Shown in pieces: positions 54,228 to 64,000 of a stretch of 64,000 nucleotides of DNA (its first letter is position 1; each line of letters opens with the position of its first letter). The notes beneath the pieces were generated by a model. It did not search any database. It worked only from the letters and a program-made list of their open reading frames with translations, and was not told the DNA's origin. The DNA comes from Echiichthys vipera (lineage: Eukaryota > Chordata > Actinopteri > Perciformes > Trachinidae), in NCBI GenBank assembly GCA_963691815.1, contig OY829648.1, positions 13,673,473-13,737,472 on the forward strand, written 5' to 3'. The position numbers and the translations under genes are program-made.

Positions 54228-56273
54228 GTAAGGAGACCCCCCTTGCTTGGATAATTACACACAGACAAACGCACACAAACACACTCCAACAGACTCATAC
54301 TTGTGTACTCAGTGCTCCCTGCCTGGGGCCTGTTAGGGCATCCCCAGAATAACAGCCCTTCGTGTGCTAAAAATAGGTGGAAATCATTACTAACATGCTG
54401 CCACTCACTCCAGGCCATGACTCAACCAGACCTTCCACCTTACTATGCAAGCGTTTTAACCTGCATGAGCAAAAAGCAAAAGTTTTTATGTTGTACAGTT
54501 GCTTTCATTGAAACTGTCTTGATGAAGTCAACTGTTAGTTGGTCAAAACTGCATATCAGAAGTCAACGTGGCATACCAGAGCGGGAGTTCAATATCCGCC
54601 AGTGCTAAGTGTTGCTACTGAACACAACAGAGATAAGGAAGGCCATTGGCTATTATTAATCTTTGGCATTATATCGCATACGGGGAACTATGCAAACCAT
54701 TTGTTGTTGTGTTTTAGATACTAGTTTGTGGAGGTAAACAACTTTCTTTAGTTCCAGCTTGAGACAGACTTTATGATGTGATGTGATGTGCCACTTTGTC
54801 TATGTGACTGTGGAAATAAAAGGGCTTGTATTGAAACATGGGTCCACAAAGCTGACCTCTGCCATGATTGCATGTCTGTGCTGTGATGGGATGAGCATCG
54901 GTGCCTGTATAGTGATAGATTTTCAGTGTTGTGCAACATGCCCCCTCACAGAGCTGCGACTCCCAGAGCTCAGTTCCAGCTAAGCGGTCTCGATATGGTT
55001 GGGAGTGTGATTCGATTCTACCTATGAGCAACAAAGACATAATACACCGATGCAGTGTGTGGATGACAGAGCTTTGCCTCTGTGTGTGAGTCCGCTTCAG
55101 GCACAAAGACAGACATTTGTTGACTCTATTTTTGACAGCAGTAGGCGTGAAAGGAGACCCTCAGGATTTATTATGTTAAATATTCTATGAAATGTGAGTT
55201 AAGTGTATATGAATACTCATTGGCTTTGTGTGTATATGTTTGTGTTTGTGTTGGTATTGTTGGTTTCTAAGTAGTACATAGCACTGCTATTGAACATGCG
55301 TCTTGTTCGGTGATAACATATGAGCTGTCTCTCCTTTGAGTGTTGTCTCCAGAGGCTGTTAGCCATGCCACGTAAGCTCAACGTGGATGATAAATCGTTT
55401 CCTGTCTCTGGTCTGAGCTGTACCCATGGGTCACTGCTCTGCCTCTTGGCAGCTTGTCGCAAGATAGGTGAGGCTGTCTTATGAATAGAGACGGGATCAA
55501 TCAATCAGTAGAAAATCCTACTGTGTCATTCTTCTGGTATTGTTGTGACATTTTTAACAGTCTCCCGCTCAATCAAATTGATTTGTGTGCTTTTCACACT
55601 TTTTTTTCATACACTTAAACACTGAAGCAGACAAGTGCAAAGTAAGGGTCAGCAATGAGAGAAGACCTCTGTGAATGAATCAGACAGTTGTCCGTCCCTT
55701 TTTGTTGTTTTTATGGGAAAGAAAGAGGCTGTAATGAAAACAGCAGCCGAAGCAGACACACAGTGTTATTGAGTCTAGTACTCTCTCCTGTGGCTGAAAT
55801 TTTGTTGACTTTTCATAAGAGAAAACCAGATTAGCAGGTGTTATAAACTTCAAGCTGACTGCAGCACTTTCTCTTCACATCCACTAGACCCAATCTGTCA
55901 AATCGGATTGCATTTAAACTGGGGCAGAAAGATATTGGAGAGAAAAATGGACTGCACAGCTAATTTAGTGAACATAGCCTATTATTCAGCCATTAACACT
56001 AAAACTTAAACACTGATGGTTGCTGTGCAAGACTCTGGAGCATCATGAGAGATTTTGGGTTAACTGTATCATCAAGGACACGCCACCACATGACATATGG
56101 ACAGGACGAGAAGCCCCAGCACTGCCATTGTATCTTTTACGGACACAGGCTTTTTACACTCATGAGTGCAAAAATCCACATTCAAAACGTGTTGCCTTAA
56201 TTTTTTTTGTCTCGTTGGAATCATATGCAGATTGGGCCATGCAGGCAAAACATGCATGGGAAACCAGTAGAGC

Positions 56274-56299
56274 TGTAAAGAAAGAAAGAAAGAAAGAAT
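56274..56299. repeat. (AAAG)n short tetranucleotide repeat
   Basis: About six AAAG units. Confidence 0.9.
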
Positions 56300-56486
56300 G
56301 ATAGCATTCCTAGTATAGTATTAGTAGTATTAGCCCTGCGAGGTGAAATTACATTTTTTTCACTCTGTTATCATATTGCACACACACATGCCTGAAATAC
56401 ACACATGCACAAACAGGACCTGCATGCATTAAATGGAGAGATGTAAGAGCGAGGAGGCTGCCCATGGAAAAGTGCTAAGAGGAACA

Positions 56487-56600
56487 GTTATTGTTATTAT
56501 CGATTAATCTGCCAATTATTGTCTCAATTTATCGAATTATATTTACCTAAAGTCCAAGGTGATGGCTATGTGTTTCTTGATTTGTGCAACAAGGTCCAAA
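56487..56600. mobile_element. Palindromic-ended element, fragment (copy 3, opposite orientation)
   Basis: ATTGTTATTATCGATTAATC, then TGCCAATTATTGTCTCAATT and TTATCGAATTA, correspond to the reverse of the right end of 18179-18460. The other end is not recognisable. Confidence 0.55.
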
Positions 56601-58070
56601 AAACAAATATATTACTTTACTGTCACATAGGATGGCTAGAGAGCCCAAATCCTCCCCTAGTTTAATCACTGATAAAAACTAGTTCCCTTTCTAACTGATT
56701 TACAAATTTGTTTTACTGGCTCAAGAAACCAGTAACCACCATGTAATTAAATGCACATAAATTGTGCTTGTTTTTTTTTAAATAAAATGAAATAAGTTCA
56801 TATCGTTGCACTGGCATACATTATGATATCGGTGAAACAATATATTTTAAACCTCATTTAAAACCTTGATTATTTTTGTTAAATCTGCTCCCTTAGTGGA
56901 AGACTAATTACAAGCATTTGATTCAAATCCTCTGTCTCTCTCTCCCTCTCCCTCTGTCTGTCCTTCTTCATTCATTACAAAAAGCAGCATTTTTGATATT
57001 CAGAAGATGTTTCCTTGCCTGAGGGAGACAGTTTACTGGGTTATAGCTACTTGCTCACCCACTCTGCACTCTCACTGTATACTCTGCAGTACCTGATAGA
57101 GCTGTGTAGTACATAGACACAACACTGAACAGGCAACACTTCAAAGCCTCTGCATATGTATCGTCTTGTACTGAGACTGTCACCAGTCTCACTACACACA
57201 AAAAATATGTTTAATGTTCATGGTTTGATCTTTCCATAAGGGCATAATCGTCTCTCATGCTGCGTTATGTGTTTGCAGTGATGGCTGGCTTTTGTTTAAA
57301 CAGACATTACCCACATCAGCAGCAACCCCACCACCACCACCAAGAGCCTGTGTGGGAACATACGACAGAAAATGCACTACTTTCAGCAACATTTTTAGCC
57401 AAATGAATCATTCAGGGTCAACAAGATGAATAAACAGTAATTGAGAGAGCTTGTTAAAACAGACACAAAAACACATGCACATTGTGGTGGCTCTGCCGCT
57501 GCATATGACCCTTCACCCCTCGTTAAGATCCTTTGTTCTCATTCCCTCTGTCCCTCCATTGCCTCCTTATGTAATTGTAATTAAAACACGCCTGTCCCTG
57601 TGCTGTGGAGAGCCAGAAGAACACAACAGAGGGAACAGCTGGTTGGATATGTGTTCCCCTTGTTCCAACCATTAGATTGAGTTATGCCACAATTTAATTC
57701 AATTAGCCTGCAGATTATTACAGAAATCTGAGAACAATGGCTCCAGATAATAAACACACAGCTTTAACAGTAAACTGCGTGTGTGTCTTACAATTTCCAG
57801 CAATGTTCACATGCTGCACATGCCACATGTTTATATTTATATTATGAGACATTTTTCTAATCCTGCAGGGGGGATGCGGGTTTCACACTGCAAGTCATTC
57901 AGTTCTGATCTCATTCATTCATTTATTTATTCATTCATTGTGTCCTCCATTCTGTTACTCTGTAAATGACCAGCCTACTACTGTGATGGTATCTGTGCTG
58001 GGCTGGGGTAAGGGGGAGCTTTGGGAAGGTGGCAGTGATGTGACTGGGAGTAAGGGTGGGGCTCTTGTGT

Positions 58071-58073
<3 letters not shown>

Positions 58074-58115
<42 letters not shown>
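58074..58115. repeat. (CA)n microsatellite, about 20 units
   Basis: Pure CA repeat in xpr1 intron 2. Confidence 0.97.
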
Positions 58116-58119
<4 letters not shown>

Positions 58120-60782
58120 TGTCCAAGGATGGGAATTGGGTGTTACGTTATTGAATTACAGCTCAGGGGACCAGTGAATGGATTTCCTCTGACTCACAAG
58201 GTCTAGATGTCAGAGATGAATGAAACAGACCAACAAAAAAAAAAAAACTATAATGAACGGATGATTTCTCATCCATTTAATTGATCATTTACTTTTCTGT
58301 CTTATACTGTATGGTGAAGCTCCTTCTTCAGGAAATGTTCAACTTATTTTGACTACTTTCTTATGGCTTGGCTGTCAGTTGTCTTATCTATTTTCATGTT
58401 TTATGCAGTCAAATCGATAATGGTACAGTACAGTGCTTCTTTGTGCCGATTATTTACTTTACCATTTACATCAAAAAGAAATGTGATAGCTAAGGAGTCC
58501 TAACATATCTCTTTTAAAGAGCAAGATAAGGATTTGAGTGAACTCCCAAACTTTTAACCTTTGAAGTTGTTTAAACATATGTTGGTTGATGCAGGGTCCA
58601 AGATCTCATTCAATCTCATCATACAGCACATGAAAATACGGTACAGGTTACTGACTCTGACCAGCTCTACCATTTGCCTACATTCATACGGATGGTAAAT
58701 ATGCCTAAATGCATCCTGGTGTGTCTGGCTTGGGGTCTAGCCAGTCCAGACTGTTTGTGTTTAAGTGGTCCAGGGTTGCTGGGCTACTATCAGAGTGGGA
58801 AAAGAGAACAGCACACGTCATTTCTTCAAAATAGCAATAAAATAACACAACTCAAACTTTACTTTACAGTAATGTGATAGAGACAAAAAAAATAGAACAT
58901 GAAGAATACCTCTCCATAGAGCCAGAGGGATGTATCAATAGATGAAATTAATGAATTGAATTAATTAATTTTAAGTCTGTTTCTTATTAAGTGAGAACAA
59001 GGCAACTGCAAAGACAGATGTTAATTTTTCCATCCCAGACACCTGCACCTTCACAGCTGCCTGTGGGTTTTTTGTTCTCACGCTTCCTTCAGACAATATT
59101 GTCTCCCTCTCATTTGGGTCTCTGTGGCTTTGATAACTGGATAGAAACCAGAACAGTACACCTGCTCATTGTCACACAGAACCATCTGAGAAGGTGTCAA
59201 TAAAAAAGTGATTGGGAAAGAGTAGGCGCTTTCAAAAAAGAAAAGGGGCAGGTGATTGGATGAACTCAAACTCTTTCCGAAGTCAATCAGGAGAAGAAAG
59301 AAAACATCTTTTCCATCCAGCTCCTCACAGGACGCTGATTGGCCAGCTCATTTTTGATCTAAACACAAACACATTACTTGGAGCCTGACAAGATGGATTT
59401 TCATGTGACATGTGAACCTGTGATTGTTGCGTGAACTCATGTTATCCCGAGAATTCAGCAGCCCCTCTTACCTTTTTTTTTAAACTAATATTTTCATGTT
59501 TCTGTGTGTGAGCCCGCATATCTAATCGTCTTAATGAAAACAGCAACATGACTCACCTCAACTACACCTTTAAGCCAGTACTTATTTTATTTATTTTCTG
59601 TTGTCCATGCTGCTTGCTCACCCGCCATTTTGTGTGCTGTTGACGAACATGATGAGAGGTTAGTTGAATGCTGCTAGCCTGTGTAATACAGTGCTGATTA
59701 TTATTCTGCTGGCGTATATGATGGAACAGCAGCTGTTATTACTGTCGTTGGTCCCCCTTGGAGTTTGTCTTCACTCCTCTGTGTGGAAAAGCCTTCTGAT
59801 TTCTTTTTGGCTTGCAGAAATATCTGTTTTTCTTTTCTTTGTATATTCTAAACAATGCTGTGTACATTGCCTTTGGTCCAAACCACTGTATCCGTTTGTT
59901 TCCTTTATATGAATTTTTCTTTATGATTTCTTTGTTTTGTTGCTCATCAGGTATACAAGTGCTAAATAAAAATAAATATTGTGCCCACGCTAGAACACTG
60001 TCTCTATTATCAACAACATTGAATGCATCTCTACAGTAGATGAATATATGAATACATGCATGTATACACCAAGTCTCCCCAGCCACAGCAGCCCAAAGAT
60101 ACATGCATAACAGACACCACGGCAGCCAGGCTGAGAAACACATACAACTCTGCGTGTGGTAAGAAAGACAGGCAGATGCTGGCAGCATGGCTACAGGTCA
60201 AGCAAGCACTCAGGAGGAGAGAGAAGCAATGGATGGAAGAAAGACAGATGGAAGGCAGACAGACAGGTAGACAGGCAGGAGGGTTCAGCAGGACAGTAGC
60301 AGCCAGGGTCTCCCACCAGCTTGCATTATTGATGGGCTCTTTGACAAGCTGCTGCTCTTGCTCACTTCCAAGCGCTAATTGTGGGTTTTTGTGGGGGTTG
60401 GTTCTTTTTTTGTCTAAATCTTGGTGGCAACTAGAAAGTGGATATAGAGGAAATCCAAGCCAAACTAAATCAAATGGAGCAACACTGAAACGCAACAAGT
60501 ATAAGTGAGTAGTAAGGATCGAATACCCCAAACTGAGTGAGATCTTTTATAAGACAAATTCTTTTGTTGCTGGTTTTAGACAAAACCTTTATTATTGTCT
60601 ATTAAAATTAATAGAGGTTGTTTTTCAGAGCCTTTTACTCTACTCCATTACATCAATAATTCCAGGAGAAGTGAAGACGCCTGAGGCTCTTTATCTGGTG
60701 GAGATTATTAGTCCACAAAAGACCACCATAGGGCTGGGCGATATGACAATATATATATTGTCAAAACTATATAAAAAATCTC

Positions 60783-60985
60783 TCTTGTGGGGTGCTCTGG
60801 TAGCTCAACTTGTAGAGCGTGTGCCCCATATACAAAGGCTGAGCCTGTGGCGCAGTGGCGCAGGTTCAGCTACGACCTGCGACCCTTTTGCTGCATGTCC
60901 TCCCCTCTCTCCCAACGTTCCTGACTATCTTGAACTGTCCTGTCAAATAAAGGGTAAAATGCCCAAAAAATAATCTTAAAAAAAA
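60783..60985 (+). mobile_element. tRNA-derived SINE, same family as 13636-13866
   Basis: TGGTAGCTCAACTTGTAGAG (A-box-like), GTGCCCCATATACAAAGGCT, the degenerate B-box GCAGGTTCAGCTACGACC, then CCTTTTGCTGCATGTCCTCC, CTCTCTCCC and the tail TGTCAAATAAAGGG to AATAATCTTAAAAAAAA. The order of blocks equals that of the minus-strand copy near acbd6. The preceding 60728-60765 (GGGCTGGGCGATATGACAAT) resembles the end of a MITE. Confidence 0.75.
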
Positions 60986-61689
60986 TAGTCTTTGGATGAC
61001 GCTTTACCTTCTGATTCTTGCATGTTGCTCATTTAGTTTCAAGTTCTTAGTAAAATAAGAAAATACTCAGTATTTTAAATACTTGACTTCATTTGTCAAG
61101 TATTTAATTTACACAGGAGTATACAAAAATAGGCTTTAGGATGTGGTTATTTCATATAGACTATTTACCCAATCAGGTTTAGCTTAGTGGATTTAAACCA
61201 GCCTCGATCCTACAAAGCATGAAGGAGGGAGGTGGCAGTGGATTGTGAGATTGGTCCTTTGATGAAGCTTCTAAGGGTATTAGTGGGGAGGCAAGTAGGG
61301 GGGTCAGGGTCAATACAAACCTAGGATCACTATCCCAAGGTCAGGGATTAATCGAAGAAACGTAATGAACGATGGAGAAGGTGATAGGAAGACAGGGATG
61401 AAGAAAGATGGACAGCACTCTTTGCTTTTATGTTGTGATGTAATGATTATGAAAGAATAAAGTAAAGGAAAAGGAAACTTGATAAATGGATTGAATGGTA
61501 TTGCATTGACCAGTTTTGAAGAGAAAAAGATAGAAACTGAGAGTGAGAGGTCTCACAGCAGACAGACAAACAGACTGAGTGGGGGGTCCCTGAGCTCATC
61601 TCCAATGCATGTTGCCCTGCATTAGCACTGCAGCCATCCTGCAAGAGAAAGACACAGAGAGAAAGAGAACCTGATAGATGAAAGTCTTC

Positions 61690-61713
61690 TATCCATCCAT
61701 CCATCCATCCATT
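61690..61713. repeat. (ATCC)n short tetranucleotide repeat
   Basis: Five to six ATCC units. Confidence 0.9.
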
Positions 61714-64000
61714 ATTCATCGTTGAATTAGATCTCGCCTGAATGAAGTAGAGGAAAGGAGGAAGAGGAAGACGTGGGGGAGAGAGAGAAAGGTATAGGTT
61801 GATTCAGATGGATATGGATTTCAACTGTTAGGAAAGGGTGAGGAGTTCAGATGAGGATGTGGCTCCAGCAGGGCTGGTATTTTTAGATTTGGAGCATTTT
61901 ACAGTCTGGGAGGATACGATATCCACTGGTGCAAATGTGGTGTTGGCAAAATGTGCTGAAGGGGTTTGAGGTGTGGAGAAAAGAGGGCAAAGAAAGAGCA
62001 GCGGTGGTAGGGGCTGTGGTGCAAGTACAGAAGAAATGATGATGATTTGTTTGGTGTTTTGGGGAGGGGGATGGATCAGGGAGAGGGGTAAGGACAGGTT
62101 AGAGTCAAGGTCATTCTGGAGCCCTCTCAGCTCTTACATGTAGTTATGAGAGCCTTTAAGGGTTATTGATCCTGTACTCAACAACTTGTCATTACTGTGC
62201 CTCTCTACACCTGTTTGTCTTTCTGTTTACATGTGTGTGCACATGTGTGTGCACATCTGTTTCGGCCTTGGCAGTGAATTGCATGCCTCATGAACAGCAC
62301 TTGAACAGGGATGAATGGGCTATGATCGCTACATCTTCAAAGATGGACAGAAGCTTTACCCTAATGCTTTAGATAAACACTAAATCATTTTCTCAGGCGC
62401 CACGCCTTTAGTCCAATGTGAATACAATCTTGTAAAGGTTAAATAAACACGGGCATAAATCAAATCAGCTGGCTGTTTGCCAGGTGCACAACTAGAGACC
62501 ATATACATAGAGGACCAGAGCAGTGATCTCAATAATCTCAAACATGGGAGGCATGTAAATGTAATGAGATCTGACTATGTTGATTAGATATCAGCTCTCG
62601 AGGTCTCAAGGGTTTGGTATATTTGTTTAGCATTAGCAGGACTTCCAAACCTTAATCCAACCTCTGTTATGAGGCAGGTTATTGTTTTTAATCGACGATA
62701 GAGAAGCCAAATCAACAGCTTTGGATGTCTGCCAGCACATCAGCCGGCTCTGCTGTAAAACAATGAGTCCATAGTTGACCGCATGGCATTTATCTAGCAA
62801 GGATTCACACAAGGCTGTTTTGATGGATTCATTTGAACAGTTTTCTGTAACGACTGTATTTCTTGGCTGACACTGAAAAAAGAAAACCATCAAAGCAGTG
62901 AATTACAATTTGCAGATTTGGCGTCTGTCCTGAATTCAAGAATAAAGCAGTCTGAGTAACAGAAGATACCAATACAAAGCAGACAGGTGAAGATGGATGG
63001 ATAGAGAGAAGCAAAGAGACATGTGACCTTGTCTCTATTGTGTGTATTTTGTCGTTTTCATCTTCTCACAATGCTATTTTCTGCTGCACTTGCATACAAC
63101 TGTCTGTAGAAACGATGCATTTGCGTTCACTCATACACACCCTAACACACAGGCACATAAGGAGCTGTGTGCAGGGGGTGTGGGTGTGATTGTGAGCTAT
63201 AGGTGATGACAGCGGGGCCATATGCTGATTTATTTCTGGGTTTTTTGGCACTGCAATTAGAGTACAACCAATGGAATCATTGCACAGTGCCCACACTGCT
63301 GTAAATGATAATTTGTGTACATTTTAAATGCGGAAATGATAAAATATGTCTTTCTCTACACAATCTGGATATCACAGCTATGTTTTAGTGTGTGATGATA
63401 ATGAATTATCTGCATTGGGTAGCTCTTATTTGTTATTCTTACAAGTCAAATAATATATTTTGTTATGGATGTGTGTAGTTTCTGATTGGCATTTGCATGT
63501 TCAAGTGACTTGGTGGATGTACGTGGGTGGGTTTGTACTCTATGTGTTAGTCAGTAGGAGCGCTGCAGAAGACACAGTGTCCTTCACTGTACCAGTGCGC
63601 TGCATCATGTCTCTGGAGAAACAGCCAGAACTTGGCTCAGATTGGCTCAGAGGCATGGAAACTTGGTGGAAAAATACCAATCACATGAAGCTCATACGAG
63701 ACCGTCTCCTCATTTCTATATTGCCACATTGACTTCCAGCTGATTGTCAACACAGTCACATGCTTCAGCACTACACCTGGCAGCAGACGGATCTATTTCA
63801 GAACTGATATTTGATGGAAACATTTCTGGAGCAGTAGAGAGTTTAAATTGAGTCTTGGCCCTTGGGAATCAGTTGCAGTGTACATGTTGTGTATACAGTG
63901 TGTTTCTATGTGGATTGTAGGTTACAAAAGTGGCATTTATTTGTGTCCCACTTTTCAGGCAAAATCAGAGAGACACACTGGGAGAAAGACAAAGAAGTGG

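Larger units (their letters stand above)
54228..64000 (+). other. xpr1: xpr1 intron 2 (partial)
   Basis: At least 9.8 kb. It contains a palindromic-element fragment (56487-56600), (AAAG)n 56274-56299, (CA)n 58074-58115, a SINE (60783-60985) preceded by a MITE-like end (about 60728-60765), and (ATCC)n 61690-61713. A non-repetitive AT-site-rich block at 57530-57730 is a candidate regulatory element. No further xpr1 exon or other gene is seen. Confidence 0.7.

Noticed and set aside
59739..60531. Overlapping frames of 149-166 codons on both strands in xpr1 intron 2
   Set aside because: No recognisable domain, low-complexity segments (GGCAGACAGACAGG-type), and open frames on both strands at once.
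60783..60985. Functional tRNA gene
   Set aside because: The A- and B-box-like regions belong to a SINE with a non-tRNA body and A-rich tail. The same applies to 13636-13866, 17671-17812, 43995-44292 and 44510-44770.
54228..64000. Search for the third xpr1 coding exon
   Set aside because: No stretch resembling the expected continuation of the SPX domain was found, so the exon is assumed to lie beyond the window.

Overview
This window is vertebrate nuclear DNA, almost certainly from a ray-finned fish and probably a percomorph teleost. The genes are split into short exons by AT-rich introns with GT-AG junctions. Dinucleotide (CA/GT) microsatellites are very abundant and long. Several tRNA-derived SINEs and palindromic elements resemble families I know from percomorph genomes; that resemblance is from memory and was not searched.

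Three protein genes can be assembled, in the order lhx4 (+, 5' end outside the window), acbd6 (-, complete) and xpr1 (+, 3' end outside). This matches the LHX4-ACBD6-XPR1 order on human chromosome 1q25, which independently supports the names. lhx4 is represented by its last four coding exons (LIM2 domain, homeodomain, C-terminal tail; 1764-4595) and a 3'UTR running to a poly(A) signal at 7021. acbd6 runs from its ATG at 45958 down to a stop at 14617. Its eight exons join to exactly 900 nt (299 residues plus stop) with consistent phases at every junction: an acyl-CoA-binding domain, a linker and C-terminal ankyrin repeats. xpr1 contributes its ATG exon (48364-48432) and second exon (54176-54227), the start of an SPX domain; the gene continues beyond 64000.

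Layout: 1-1763 lhx4 intron; 1764-7045 lhx4 exons and 3'UTR; 7046-about 13635 convergent intergenic DNA with dispersed repeats; about 13636-14616 probable acbd6 3'UTR, largely mobile-element DNA; 14617-45958 acbd6, including a 15.3-kb intron; 45959-48363 head-to-head intergenic region with both promoters; 48364-64000 xpr1 and its introns.

The three proteins share no pathway: a pituitary and motor-neuron transcription factor, an acyl-CoA-binding protein and a phosphate exporter. Their long-conserved order may reflect lhx4 regulatory elements lying inside acbd6, which is inference. No protein system of a new kind was found. The more interesting signals are structural: a 22-bp perfect palindrome, very long opposed CA and GT tracts in one acbd6 intron, CA-rich and CT-rich repeats beside acbd6 splice sites, SINE-supplied poly(A) signals, a doubled CRE-like motif, and several non-repetitive intronic blocks rich in homeodomain-type sites.
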